Source: Thalassospira sp. MCCC 1A01428 (GTDB lineage: Bacteria > Pseudomonadota > Alphaproteobacteria > Rhodospirillales > Thalassospiraceae). From it: a DNA stretch of 64,000 nt. A model generated the notes under the pieces. It had not been told where the DNA came from and made no database searches. It was given only the letters and a program-made list of their open reading frames with translations. The position numbers were made by a program, and so were the translations under genes. The DNA is taken from NCBI RefSeq assembly GCF_002115825.1, contig NZ_JFJZ01000020.1, forward strand, positions 1-64,000. The letters run 5' to 3'. Shown here piece after piece: positions 9,209 to 18,015 of the stretch (positions are counted from its first letter, which is position 1; each line of letters starts with the position of its first letter).

Positions 9209-10171
9209 ATGATCCGTCACAAAACCATCAACCGCCTTCTGTGCAGCACCATGATTACCGGTGCCGTATTATTTGGCGCATCCACTGCACAGGCCGAAGT
9301 CACCGCCGCTTGTAAAACCGTTACGTTTTCCGATGTTGGCTGGACTGACATTACCGCAACCACGGCGACCGCATCGGTGATGCTTGATGCGCTGGGTTAC
9401 ACCACCAAAACCGAATTGCTGTCCGTCCCTGTGACCTATGCCAGCCTTAAAAACGGCGATGTTGACGTGTTTCTGGGCAACTGGATGCCGACCATGTCTG
9501 CCGATATCAAACCTTATCTTGACGATGGATCGGTCGAAAAGCTGAAAGCCAATCTTGAAGGGGCAAAATACACCCTGGCAGTCAGCAAGGCGGCCTATGA
9601 CGCCGGTTTGAAAAGTTTTCAGGACATTGCCAAATTTAAAGACCAGCTTGATGGCGAAATTTACGGGATCGAACCTGGCAATGACGGCAACCGCCTGATC
9701 CAGGACATGATCGACAATAACCAGTTTGAGCTCGGCAATTTCAAACTGGTTGAATCATCCGAGCAAGGCATGCTAGCCCAGGTAAAACGCAAAACATCGC
9801 GCGATAAATTCATCGTCTTCCTTGGCTGGGAACCGCACCCGATGAATGCCAAATACGATATGAAATATCTTGATGGCGGCGACGATGTTTTCGGCCCCAA
9901 CTATGGCGGGGCCACGGTTTACACCAATGTCCGCAAGGGTTTCCTTGCTGATTGCCCGAATGCCGGCAAATTCGTCAATAACCTGAAATTCAGCCTGCCG
10001 ATGGAAAACCAGATCATGGATTCCATTCTCAACGACAATCAGGACCCGGCAAAAGCCGCCACGGCATGGCTCAAAAATAATGCCGATACCGCTTATGGGT
10101 GGCTTGATGGTGTGACCACCGTTGATGGCGGCGATGCCAACGCTGCCTTGAAAAAAGAACTCGGCCTTTAA
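9209..10171 (+). CDS. choX: Choline ABC transporter, periplasmic binding protein
   Basis: This 320-aa binding protein has a signal peptide ending AQA-E near residue 29. An aromatic cage for a quaternary ammonium group is visible at W45 (FSDVGWTDI), W91 (FLGNWMP), Y120 and W206 (LGWEPHP). These positions match within one or two residues the choline box known from Sinorhizobium meliloti ChoX. AAGGGAG lies about nine bases before the ATG. It delivers choline to the ChoW permease encoded downstream. It is divergent from betIBA, linking choline uptake with its oxidation. Confidence 0.93.
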   Translation: MIRHKTINRLLCSTMITGAVLFGASTAQAEVTAACKTVTFSDVGWTDITATTATASVMLDALGYTTKTELLSVPVTYASLKNGDVDVFLGNWMPTMSADIKPYLDDGSVEKLKANLEGAKYTLAVSKAAYDAGLKSFQDIAKFKDQLDGEIYGIEPGNDGNRLIQDMIDNNQFELGNFKLVESSEQGMLAQVKRKTSRDKFIVFLGWEPHPMNAKYDMKYLDGGDDVFGPNYGGATVYTNVRKGFLADCPNAGKFVNNLKFSLPMENQIMDSILNDNQDPAKAATAWLKNNADTAYGWLDGVTTVDGGDANAALKKELGL

Positions 10172-10194
10172 TCTGGCGCCAAAAAACTGCACGA

Positions 10195-10230
10195 CGACCC
10201 CTGCCCCGGTTTTACCGTGGGCAAGGGTTG
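10195..10230 (+). terminator. Intra-operon hairpin after choX (possible attenuator)
   Basis: A 12-bp imperfect stem (10195-10206 with 10219-10230, one mismatch and one G-U pair) lies in the 146-bp gap between choX and choW. It has no U-tract. Such hairpins after binding-protein genes often protect the upstream mRNA 3' end, giving more binding protein than permease. That role is inference. Confidence 0.45.
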
Positions 10231-10317
10231 TGCCTGACGCACATGAAACGGCATAAACAAACACCGATCTGCGTTTGAATTTGTAAATACCCAATCATAA
10301 TTGATGGAATTAATTCT

Positions 10318-11166
10318 ATGGAATGGCTCACGGAAACCAAAATTCCGCTGGGAAGCTGGATTGCATCCTTGATGGATGGCCTTAATGAGCATGCCGACTT
10401 TGTATTTTATGCCATCTCGGATGCGCTGGGCTTTGTTATTGACCACACTGTTGATGCACTTGTCTGGCTGCACCCGCTGGTAATTATTGCGTTTTTTGCT
10501 GGTCTGGCGATCTGGCTGCATAAATCATGGAAGCTCACGGCATTTACCGTGTTGTCCCTGCTTTTGATCGTTAATCTTGGCTATTGGGAAGCCACCATGG
10601 AAACATTGGCGATGGTGTTTTACGCCACGTTGATTTGCATGGTCATTGGTATTCCGCTCGGTGTGGCAGCGGCCCACCGGCCATGGTTGTCTCATACGCT
10701 GCGCCCGGTGCTTGATCTGATGCAAACCATCCCGACATTTGTTTATCTTATTCCAACCTTGATCCTGTTTGGTCTGGGCGTGGTTCCCGGGCTGATTTCG
10801 ACAATCATTTTCTCTATCGCCGCTCCGGTTCGCTTAACCCAGCTTGGCATTGCGTCCACCCCAAAAGCCTTAATCGAGGCCGGGCAAAGTTTTGGCTGCA
10901 CCCCGCGCCAGCTTTTATTCAAGGTCGAACTGCCTTCCGCCATGCCATCGATCATGGCCGGGCTGACCCAGTGCATCATGCTCTCGCTGTCAATGGTGGT
11001 GATTTCGGCCCTCGTCGGTGCCGATGGTCTGGGTAAGCCGGTTGTCCGCGCGCTTAACACCGTTAACATCGCACAAGGTTTCGAGGCCGGTTTGGCGATT
11101 GTCATTCTTGCCATCGTGCTGGACCGCATATGCCGCCGCGACAACAGTGAAAATACGGGGCAATAA
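10318..11166 (+). CDS. choW: Choline ABC transporter, permease
   Basis: This 282-aa inner-membrane permease belongs to the ProW/OpuAB family. It has about six hydrophobic segments and the EAA-like cytoplasmic loop EAGQSFGCTPRQLLFKVELP (about 182-201) that docks the ATPase. A hydrophilic N-terminal part precedes the first membrane segment near residue 58. It is separated from choX by 146 bp and from choV by a single base, so permease and ATPase are translationally linked. Confidence 0.92.
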   Translation: MEWLTETKIPLGSWIASLMDGLNEHADFVFYAISDALGFVIDHTVDALVWLHPLVIIAFFAGLAIWLHKSWKLTAFTVLSLLLIVNLGYWEATMETLAMVFYATLICMVIGIPLGVAAAHRPWLSHTLRPVLDLMQTIPTFVYLIPTLILFGLGVVPGLISTIIFSIAAPVRLTQLGIASTPKALIEAGQSFGCTPRQLLFKVELPSAMPSIMAGLTQCIMLSLSMVVISALVGADGLGKPVVRALNTVNIAQGFEAGLAIVILAIVLDRICRRDNSENTGQ

Positions 11167-11167
11167 C

Positions 11168-12349
11168 ATGACCAATGCCGTTGAATTCGATAATATCGAC
11201 GTAATTTTTGGCGACCGTCAGGCCGATGCCCTCGCCCTGCTGGATCAGGGTAAAAACCGCTCGGAAATTCAGGAAGCCACCAACAATATCCTTGGCGTTG
11301 CCGATGTCAGCTTTAACGTGCCGCAAGGTGAAATTTGCGTGCTGATGGGGTTGTCTGGCTCGGGCAAATCATCATTGTTGCGCTGTGTAAATGGCCTGAA
11401 CAAGGTCTCGCGCGGGTCATTGCGCGTGCGCCATGGCGATGAAAACGACGTTACCGATGTCACCACATGCAATGCACAAACCCTGCGCACACTGCGCCGC
11501 GAACATGTCGCGATGGTGTTTCAGCAATTTGCGCTGCTGCCGTGGCGCACCGTTGCCGAAAATGTCGGTTTCGGGCTGGAACTGCGCGGCATGAATGCCA
11601 AACAACGCGACGAAGTGGTACGTGAAAAACTTGCTTTGGTGGGCTTGGATGAATGGGCTTCAAAATACGCCCATGAACTTTCAGGCGGTATGCAGCAACG
11701 TGTCGGCCTTGCTCGCGCCTTTGCCACCGACGCGCCAATCCTGCTGATGGACGAACCCTTTTCCGCCCTTGATCCGCTTATCCGCAATCGCTTGCAGGAT
11801 GAATTGCTCGATTTGCAGGACAAGCTGAACAAAACCATTTTATTTGTCAGCCATGATCTTGATGAAGCCATGAAACTGGGCAATTCGATTGCCATCATGG
11901 AAGGTGGTTATGTGGTGCAGCATGGCACGCCCGAGGACATCGCCCTTCGCCCGGCCAATGACTATGTCGCCGATTTTGTTGCCCATATGAACCCGGTTAA
12001 CATTTTGCGGGGCCGCGCCATCATGCAACGCGCCACCAAGGAACAGCGTAACGGTTCTGGCAATTTTGCCATCGAGGACGAAGATATCCAGATCACCGTG
12101 GAAAATGGTGTGATCAAATCGGCCCAAAGCGGCGAAAATGGCGCGTTAAAGCTGATCAATTATGACGGCACCTTGCCCGCCCATCTGGATGCAACGGACA
12201 ACTCGATCATTTTTGTCGCCGATGATACGGTACTCTTGAAAAATCTGGTCGAAATGCGGGAAATCACCCAAAACCCGGTGATTTTAACCCGCGAAGGCCG
12301 CCTGTCTGGCACGCTGGGCCGCCGCGAATTTTTTGCCAGCCTGACCTAG
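11168..12349 (+). CDS. choV: Choline ABC transporter, ATP-binding protein
   Basis: This 393-aa ATPase is of the ProV/OpuAA type. Walker A is GLSGSGKSS, the Q-loop is MVFQQFALLPW, the signature LSGGMQQRVGLARA, and Walker B ILLMDEPFSALD with the switch histidine in FVSHDLDEA. The N-terminal 45 residues carry the extra segment typical of choline/betaine ATPases. The C-terminus, about 120 residues after the ATPase core, is probably a regulatory domain, divergent from canonical CBS pairs. The ATG at 11168 follows the choW stop by one base. A terminator follows. Confidence 0.92.
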   Translation: MTNAVEFDNIDVIFGDRQADALALLDQGKNRSEIQEATNNILGVADVSFNVPQGEICVLMGLSGSGKSSLLRCVNGLNKVSRGSLRVRHGDENDVTDVTTCNAQTLRTLRREHVAMVFQQFALLPWRTVAENVGFGLELRGMNAKQRDEVVREKLALVGLDEWASKYAHELSGGMQQRVGLARAFATDAPILLMDEPFSALDPLIRNRLQDELLDLQDKLNKTILFVSHDLDEAMKLGNSIAIMEGGYVVQHGTPEDIALRPANDYVADFVAHMNPVNILRGRAIMQRATKEQRNGSGNFAIEDEDIQITVENGVIKSAQSGENGALKLINYDGTLPAHLDATDNSIIFVADDTVLLKNLVEMREITQNPVILTREGRLSGTLGRREFFASLT

Positions 12350-12383
12350 TTAAAACAAACGTACCCACGACACAAAAACGAAG

Positions 12384-12414
12384 GGCGGCCTGTATATATC
12401 CGGGCCGCCTTTTT
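12384..12414 (+). terminator. Terminator after choXWV
   Basis: The stem GGCGGCC/GGCCGCC (12384-12390 with 12403-12409), extended by A-T pairs, is followed by TTTTT. It ends the cho operon just before the convergent moaD gene. Confidence 0.85.
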
Positions 12415-12426
12415 CATGTTTGGCTG

Positions 12427-12678
12427 TTAGCCACCTGTAACCGGCGGAAATAATGCGATTTCGCGTGTTTCGCCAATCACCGCATCGGGCTGGGCAAATT
12501 CCTGATCCAGTGCCACACGCACCAAAGCCGGGTCTTTCATGGCATCGGCATAATTAGCCCCGCGTGTTGGCATCCATGCCAGCAAATCGGCAACGGTTTT
12601 AATATCCGTTGGTAAATCCAGTGTTTCTTCGGCAATGCCGATGCGGTCTTTGACCCAGGCAAAATAAACAATTTTCAT
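12427..12678 (-). CDS. moaD: Molybdopterin synthase small subunit MoaD
   Basis: This 83-aa ubiquitin-fold sulfur carrier begins MKIVYFAWVKDRIG and ends IALFPPVTGG. The terminal Gly-Gly is the residue pair that becomes the thiocarboxylate for molybdopterin synthesis. The start at 12678 was chosen because it matches the family; the open frame continues upstream without homology. No moaE follows it in this window, so it is orphaned from its partner here. It lies downstream of the LysR gene on the same strand. Confidence 0.9.
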   Translation of the reverse strand: MKIVYFAWVKDRIGIAEETLDLPTDIKTVADLLAWMPTRGANYADAMKDPALVRVALDQEFAQPDAVIGETREIALFPPVTGG

Positions 12679-12749
12679 GATGTTCCCGGTGTTTGATAAT
12701 GTTTGGCGCATGCTGGCCCAAAGGCCCGGTGGGCACAAGCCCGCAATCC

Positions 12750-13694
12750 CTACGAATAGATAAAAAACCCGTCAGGGGCGGCATCCAGCCGTGATGTCAG
12801 ATTATCGATAAAAAAGCGCTCCGCCCGGCCCAGCGACATGCGCGGGTTGGTGACCAGATAAATATCAATCGCGGGCGGCGCATCATAGGGCGGCAATTGC
12901 CACAAAATGCCGCGATCGCGGGCATTTTTAACCACATGGATCGGCAAGGGGCCAATCCCCAGCCCGGCATTGATCAAACGCCGTACTTCTTCCAGATGCG
13001 GGCTGGTGGCAATGACCTTACCTTTCATACCTTCGCGCGCACGCAAGACGGCTACGGGTGCCAAGGCATCTGATAACTGGTCGGTGGAAAACGACACGAA
13101 CGCCTCGTGGCGCAAATCGGCAAGGGTCAGGTCTGTTCGGCCAAACAAATGATGGGTCGGCCCGCAAAAAAAGCCAAAATGTTCGCGATACAGCCGACGA
13201 TATTCCAGTTTAGGGTGCTGTTCATTAACCAGGCAAATGCCAAAACTGGCCTGTTGCGACAAGACCTGGCTGACAACATGCGCCGATGTCGCAACATTGA
13301 TTTCGTATGTCACGCGCGGATGGCCCCGGTTAAATTCAAACAGGGCGTCGTCCAGTGGGGGAAACACCACATGGCTTGCCATCCATAAATGCAAATGGCC
13401 GGTTAATTGCCCGCCGCTATCTTGCATTACATCGGACAAACGGCCAATCGCCCCGCAAATTTCGCGGCATTCGTGATAAAGTGCCAGTCCTTGTTCGGTC
13501 ACTTCAAACCGGCCCCGCTCCCGATCAATCAGGCGCGCGCCAATCTGGTCTTCCAGCCGTTTTAAGGCATTACTAACACTGGGCTGGCGCAATAACAGGC
13601 GGTTGGCCGCCCCGGTGATTGATCGTTCTTCGACAATCACGGTAAACGTGTGCAGCAAATTCCAGTCAAACCGGCGTTTTAAAATGTCGTCCAT
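12750..13694 (-). CDS. LysR-family transcriptional regulator
   Basis: This 314-aa protein has an N-terminal winged helix-turn-helix (about 8-67, with the family block ITGAANRLLLRQPSVSNALKRLEDQIGARL). A periplasmic-binding-protein-like effector domain follows. The ATG at 13694 follows a G-rich ribosome binding site. It is divergent from the polyamine-type ABC operon. A T-N11-A dyad at 13737-13751 lies between them, so it probably activates that operon in response to its substrate or an intermediate. Confidence 0.87.
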   Translation of the reverse strand: MDDILKRRFDWNLLHTFTVIVEERSITGAANRLLLRQPSVSNALKRLEDQIGARLIDRERGRFEVTEQGLALYHECREICGAIGRLSDVMQDSGGQLTGHLHLWMASHVVFPPLDDALFEFNRGHPRVTYEINVATSAHVVSQVLSQQASFGICLVNEQHPKLEYRRLYREHFGFFCGPTHHLFGRTDLTLADLRHEAFVSFSTDQLSDALAPVAVLRAREGMKGKVIATSPHLEEVRRLINAGLGIGPLPIHVVKNARDRGILWQLPPYDAPPAIDIYLVTNPRMSLGRAERFFIDNLTSRLDAAPDGFFIYS

Positions 13695-13736
13695 ACGGCC
13701 CCCATAGCAAACGGCTATGAGATACATTCTACTTAT

Positions 13737-13751
13737 CTATTTGCGCTATAG
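13737..13751. promoter_or_regulatory. LysR-type T-N11-A dyad
   Basis: CTATTTGCGCTATAG is a 15-bp dyad containing the T-N11-A pattern of LysR recognition sites. It lies 43 bp upstream of the lysR start and about 120 bp upstream of the divergent permease gene, a usual place for a shared auto- and target-operator. Confidence 0.55.
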
Positions 13752-13868
13752 GCAAGCATAAGGTGGAATGGGTGAAACAGCCATAATCGGCAGCGCAGGC
13801 TGCCCGGTTGAAAACGGATATCAGGGTAAAAACATAGTCCGTTCCAGCCGCAAAAACGGGAGGCCCAT

Positions 13869-14744
13869 ATGGCCGCAGATATCGCAAGTGCGCAAAAACG
13901 TGCGCCATGGATACTGCTATCGCCGTCATTGACGACGATCGGATTGCTGCTTGTGATCCCCATGATGTTTATCGTGGTGTATTCGTTCTGGCTGCGCACC
14001 GCCACTGGTGCCGATCAGGTCGGGTTTTATGTCGATAACTGGCAGGAAGTTCTTAGCGACGTTTTTTATCGCGACATCCTGTTTCAAACCCTGAAAATTG
14101 CCCTTTACACTACGGTCATCTGCGCCTTTGTCGGCTATATTCCCGCCTATTTTGTTGCCAACACCAAGATGCGGTCCAAAACATTGCTGTTGCTGATGTT
14201 AATGCTGCCCTTCTGGATCAGCTATATCATCCGCACCATGTCGTGGATCAATATCCTTGGCACATCAGGCGCGTTAAATGGCCTGCTTTTATGGGCTGGT
14301 ATCATCGATAGCCCGCTCAACATGCTTTATAACCAGACCACGGTTGTTCTGGGCCTTGTGCATTATTTGCTGCCTTTTATGATTTTAAATGTCTATGTCA
14401 GCCTTGAGGGCATCGACAAAAACCTGACCGAAGCCGCCGAAAGCCTTGGCTGCAACGGGTTTCAGGCCTTTCGCGAGGTCACCCTGCCGTTGTCTTTTCC
14501 CGGCCTCGCTGCGGGCTCGCTTTTGTGTTTTGTGCTGGCGGCGGGCACCTATATCACCCCGCTAATTTTGGGCGGGCCGCGCGATGCGATGTTCGCCAAT
14601 CTGGTCTATGAAGCCATCATTACGCAGTTAAACTGGCCGCTGGGTTCAGCACTATCGCTGGTGCTGCTGGCATTTCTGGGCGGGCTGGTTGTGATTTACA
14701 CCCGTTATCTTGGCGTTGATCAAATCGCCAAAAGTTTCCGGTAA
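13869..14744 (+). CDS. Polyamine-type ABC transporter permease 1 (PotB-like)
   Basis: This 291-aa inner-membrane permease has six predicted membrane segments. Its cytoplasmic EAA loop is EAAESLGCNGFQAFREVTLP (about 190-209). It resembles PotB/PotH of spermidine/putrescine importers. GGGAGG precedes the ATG. It is the first gene of a long operon, and the second permease gene follows directly. The substrate is not proven; the enzymes downstream suggest an acylated amine or polyamine derivative. Confidence 0.88.
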   Translation: MAADIASAQKRAPWILLSPSLTTIGLLLVIPMMFIVVYSFWLRTATGADQVGFYVDNWQEVLSDVFYRDILFQTLKIALYTTVICAFVGYIPAYFVANTKMRSKTLLLLMLMLPFWISYIIRTMSWINILGTSGALNGLLLWAGIIDSPLNMLYNQTTVVLGLVHYLLPFMILNVYVSLEGIDKNLTEAAESLGCNGFQAFREVTLPLSFPGLAAGSLLCFVLAAGTYITPLILGGPRDAMFANLVYEAIITQLNWPLGSALSLVLLAFLGGLVVIYTRYLGVDQIAKSFR

Positions 14745-14757
14745 GGGGGATATGGTC

Positions 14758-15564
14758 ATGACAAACGGCTGGTCCTGGATCCGCATTGCCACCATTCTGG
14801 TCTATCTGTTTTTATTCGCGCCCGTCGTGGTGGTCATTTTGCTGGCTTTTAACGCCAACCAGTTTGGCAGCTTCCCAATCGAAGGGTTTTCGCTGCGCTG
14901 GTTTAATTCGCTGCTGCATAACGATGCCATCGTGCGCGCCTTTAAAACATCGCTGTTACTGGGGGCCTTAACCAGTGCCATTTCCACAACAATTGGCACC
15001 ATGGCCGCCGTTGCCATGGTCCGTTATGACTTTCCCGGCAAAAAGGCCATTTCCAGCCTGTTGATCGCCCCGATCCTGATCCCCGAAGTGGTTCTGGCGG
15101 TGGCTTTGCTGCTGTTTTTACAGTTTCTGGAACTGCCAAAAAGTTTCGGCCTGCTGTTAATGGGGCATGTGGTGTTTACCCTGCCATTTGTATTGCTGGT
15201 GGTGCAGGCACGCCTGGTATCGATCCGCCGCGACGTTGAAGAAGCCGCCATGAGCCTGGGTGCCACACCCATACAAACGTTTTTTGAAATCACCCTGCCG
15301 CTGATGCTGCCTGCAGTGATGGCGGGAATGCTGTTTTCCTTCACCATTTCGTTTGACGATATTACCGGCACCCTGTTTTGGAAACCGGGCGGTGTTGAAA
15401 CCGTCCCCACCCAGATTTTTGCCATGCTGCGCAATTCCATCAGCCCGGAAATCAATGCGCTGGGGGCCGTTATGGTGATTTTCACCGTCGCCCTGCCCCT
15501 TATTGCCACCGCCATTGCCCGGCACATGTCGGCGCAACGCATGAAAGCCAAAACACAAAATTAA
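14758..15564 (+). CDS. Polyamine-type ABC transporter permease 2 (PotC-like)
   Basis: This permease of about 268 aa has six membrane segments and the EAA loop EEAAMSLGATPIQTFFEITLP. It pairs with the preceding permease as PotC does with PotB. AGGGGGA overlaps the upstream stop codon. ATG 14758 has normal spacing, and ATG 14752, only two bases after it, is the alternative. A short inverted repeat (CGGGAAAACCCG, near 15570) lies between this gene and the binding-protein gene. Confidence 0.87.
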   Translation: MTNGWSWIRIATILVYLFLFAPVVVVILLAFNANQFGSFPIEGFSLRWFNSLLHNDAIVRAFKTSLLLGALTSAISTTIGTMAAVAMVRYDFPGKKAISSLLIAPILIPEVVLAVALLLFLQFLELPKSFGLLLMGHVVFTLPFVLLVVQARLVSIRRDVEEAAMSLGATPIQTFFEITLPLMLPAVMAGMLFSFTISFDDITGTLFWKPGGVETVPTQIFAMLRNSISPEINALGAVMVIFTVALPLIATAIARHMSAQRMKAKTQN

Positions 15565-15639
15565 CGAAACGGGAAAACCCGTCGCCAATTGCCCAAACAA
15601 AATACAAAAACATCAAAACCTTTATCAGGAGGCTACCCG

Positions 15640-16794
15640 ATGGATGACACAAAACGTTATGAACGCCTGTTAACCCGTTTTAAAAACGGCGAAATCAGCC
15701 GCCGCACCTTTTTAACTGTACTGGGTGCCGCCGGGGCCACCGCCGGCATTATGGGCGGGCCAATGGGCATGTTGGTTAATTCGGCCAAGGCCGCAACACC
15801 CGAACAGGTCCGGTTTGACGGCTGGGGCGGCGTGGTTTCCGAAGCCTTTGAAAAATACGCCTTTGCGCCTTACACCCAAAAAACCGGCATCAAGGTTGTA
15901 TCGGGCACGTTTGGCGGGGCCGATGAATATCTGGCACGGGTTAAGTCCAGCCAGCCCGGCGAATTTAACCTCGCCCATCTTTCCGGTGTGTTTGACTATG
16001 CCCGTTATCACAATATGGAGCTTAGCTCCGAACTGAACGAAGATAACATTCCGAATTTGAAAACCGTGATCCCCAACCTGATCACGCCGCTTCGCAAAAT
16101 TTCTAACGGCAAACTTTCCGCTGTTCCCTATGACTATGGCACCACCGGCATTGCCTATAATCGCAAACATATCAGCGATGACGAAGCCAAAGCCAAGGGC
16201 GCGAAGCTGATGGTTGATGACGCCTATAAAGGCAAAATCGGTGGCTGGGCCGAATGGAAAACCCGTATCTGGTACGGTGCCCTGCAATCGGACCAGAACC
16301 CCAACGACATTCACGACATCGAAGCCGTTTGGGACATGATCCGCAAGCACCGCGACCTGGCCCTGAAATACTGGACATCAGGTGCCGAACTGATGAGCCT
16401 TCTGGCCGAAGAAGAAATCTATGTCACCGAAGGCTGGTCGGGCCGTATTCGCGCCTTGCAAGATCAGGGCCACGATATTGGCTATTACGACCCCAAAGGC
16501 GGACTGGGCTGGCAGGAATGCATCTTTGTTCTTAAAGGCAGCCCGATGGCGGCCTGTGAAGAACTGTTGAATTTCATGCTGGAGCCAGACGTCGCCATTG
16601 CCGTTGCCGAAGGCCAATCCTACCCGCCCGCACTCGACCCGAAAAAGGTTGAACTGGGCAAAGTCATTCCGACCCTGCCCGCCTTTGACCCCAGCGGCAC
16701 CCTTGACGGGCTTAGCTTCTTTGATCCGGCATACTGGAACAAAAACGAAGCGGACTGGTCCAAGAAATTTTCGCGGGTCCAGCGCGGCTATTAA
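15640..16794 (+). CDS. ABC transporter binding protein with Tat-type signal (PotD-like)
   Basis: This 384-aa periplasmic binding protein belongs to the spermidine/putrescine class. The signal peptide carries a twin-arginine motif (SRRTFL, R21-R22) before a hydrophobic core and an A-K-A cleavage site near 51, so Tat export is predicted. AGGAGG lies upstream of the ATG at 15640. Motifs such as VPYDYGTTGIAYN and the EEEIYVTEGWSG region are typical of the PotD fold. It delivers the unknown substrate to the two permeases. A GC-rich hairpin follows. Confidence 0.88.
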   Translation: MDDTKRYERLLTRFKNGEISRRTFLTVLGAAGATAGIMGGPMGMLVNSAKAATPEQVRFDGWGGVVSEAFEKYAFAPYTQKTGIKVVSGTFGGADEYLARVKSSQPGEFNLAHLSGVFDYARYHNMELSSELNEDNIPNLKTVIPNLITPLRKISNGKLSAVPYDYGTTGIAYNRKHISDDEAKAKGAKLMVDDAYKGKIGGWAEWKTRIWYGALQSDQNPNDIHDIEAVWDMIRKHRDLALKYWTSGAELMSLLAEEEIYVTEGWSGRIRALQDQGHDIGYYDPKGGLGWQECIFVLKGSPMAACEELLNFMLEPDVAIAVAEGQSYPPALDPKKVELGKVIPTLPAFDPSGTLDGLSFFDPAYWNKNEADWSKKFSRVQRGY

Positions 16795-16819
16795 CACCGC
16801 TTCAAACCTGTGACGACAC

Positions 16820-16864
16820 CCCGGCCCCGGTGGCCTCTCCCTGTTGCGGGGCCGGGTTGTTTTT
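16820..16864 (+). terminator. Strong hairpin with U-tract inside the ABC operon
   Basis: A 9-bp GC stem (16820-16828 with 16848-16856) is followed by TTGTTTTT. It lies between the binding-protein and ATPase genes. It has the form of an intrinsic terminator but genes of the same pathway continue downstream. It probably gives partial termination, so the binding protein and permeases are made in excess. Confidence 0.75.
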
Positions 16865-16890
16865 ACTACCACGAACGAAGGTATGGAAGA

Positions 16891-17988
16891 ATGGGCGAAC
16901 GCCAGAATGCTGTTGAAATGCGCAATGTCGTTAAACGATATGGCGACTTCATCGCCGTAAAACGGATGGACCTGACCGTCCCCGACAACAGCTTTGTTAC
17001 GTTTTTGGGGCCGTCGGGCTGTGGCAAAACCACCACGCTGCGTATGATCGCGGGGCTAACCGACATCACCGAAGGCGATCTTGTGATCCGCGATAAACGG
17101 GTCAATGAATTGCCCATTCACAAACGCAATCTGGGGCTGGTGTTTCAAAATTACGCCCTGTTTCCCCATAAAACCATTTTCGATAACATCGCCTTTGGCC
17201 TGAAATACCGCAGGGTCAGCAAAGCCGACATTGCCCAAAAGGTCAAAAATGCGCTCGACCTTGTGCAATTGCCCAATGTTGGCGACCGCTACCCCAACCA
17301 GCTTTCCGGTGGGCAGCAACAGCGCATTGCGCTGGCCCGCGCCATTGTGATCCAGCCCGATGTTTTGTTGCTTGACGAGCCTTTATCCGCCCTTGATGCC
17401 AACCTGCGCGAAGAAATGAGGGTGGAGCTAAAACGCATTCAGCGCGAACTGGGCGTTGCCACCGTTTTTGTCACCCATGACCAGTCCGAGGCCCTGGCCA
17501 TGTCGGACAAACTGGTGGTGATGAACAATGGTGCGATCGAGCAGGAAGGGGCGCCCGAAGACGTTTACAACAACCCGGTTTCCGCCTTTGTTGCCGATTT
17601 TCTGGGGCACTCCAACATCATCGCCGGTGCCTTGGCCGGTGACGGTGGCGAGGTGACGCCGGTTGAACTGCACGGCGGACAAACCTTGCTGACCACCGCC
17701 CATCAGGTCAGCCGAGTGAACAACCAGCAGCAGGTTCGTGTCGTTATCCGCGCCGAAAAAATTGCCCTCTCGGACCAAGATAACAGCAATGCCGATACGG
17801 TTGCCATTCCCGGCAAGGTCAAAACCGTTGATTATCTGGGGCAAATGGCCCGCTATTTTGTCACCGCCGCCGGGCGCGACTGGCAGGTTATCAACCCCAT
17901 TGATCACCGCCCCTTTGGCGAAGGTGCCGATATTTTTATGCATATCGCTGCGCGTAATTGTGTGTTGTTACCCGGTCACGCAGACTGA
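16891..17988 (+). CDS. Polyamine-type ABC transporter ATP-binding protein (PotA-like)
   Basis: This 365-aa ATPase has Walker A GPSGCGKTT, Q-loop VFQNYALFPH, signature LSGGQQQRIALARA, Walker B VLLLDEPLSALD and the switch histidine in FVTHDQSEA. The C-terminal 120 residues form a TOBE-like regulatory region (VRVVIRAEKIAL). The ATG at 16891 is nine bases after GAAGG. It powers the importer made by the three preceding genes and lies directly before the aminotransferase. Confidence 0.9.
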   Translation: MGERQNAVEMRNVVKRYGDFIAVKRMDLTVPDNSFVTFLGPSGCGKTTTLRMIAGLTDITEGDLVIRDKRVNELPIHKRNLGLVFQNYALFPHKTIFDNIAFGLKYRRVSKADIAQKVKNALDLVQLPNVGDRYPNQLSGGQQQRIALARAIVIQPDVLLLDEPLSALDANLREEMRVELKRIQRELGVATVFVTHDQSEALAMSDKLVVMNNGAIEQEGAPEDVYNNPVSAFVADFLGHSNIIAGALAGDGGEVTPVELHGGQTLLTTAHQVSRVNNQQQVRVVIRAEKIALSDQDNSNADTVAIPGKVKTVDYLGQMARYFVTAAGRDWQVINPIDHRPFGEGADIFMHIAARNCVLLPGHAD

Positions 17989-18015
17989 TCGACCGGTTCA
18001 GGAAAGCCCCACGAA

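Noticed and set aside
12427-12678. ThiS rather than MoaD
   Set aside because: Length, the start MKIVYFAWVKDRIG and the FPPVTGG end match MoaD; no thi genes are adjacent.
15712-16350. 212-codon antisense open frame in the binding-protein gene
   Set aside because: Shadow of a strongly supported coding sequence with the codon pattern of the opposite strand.
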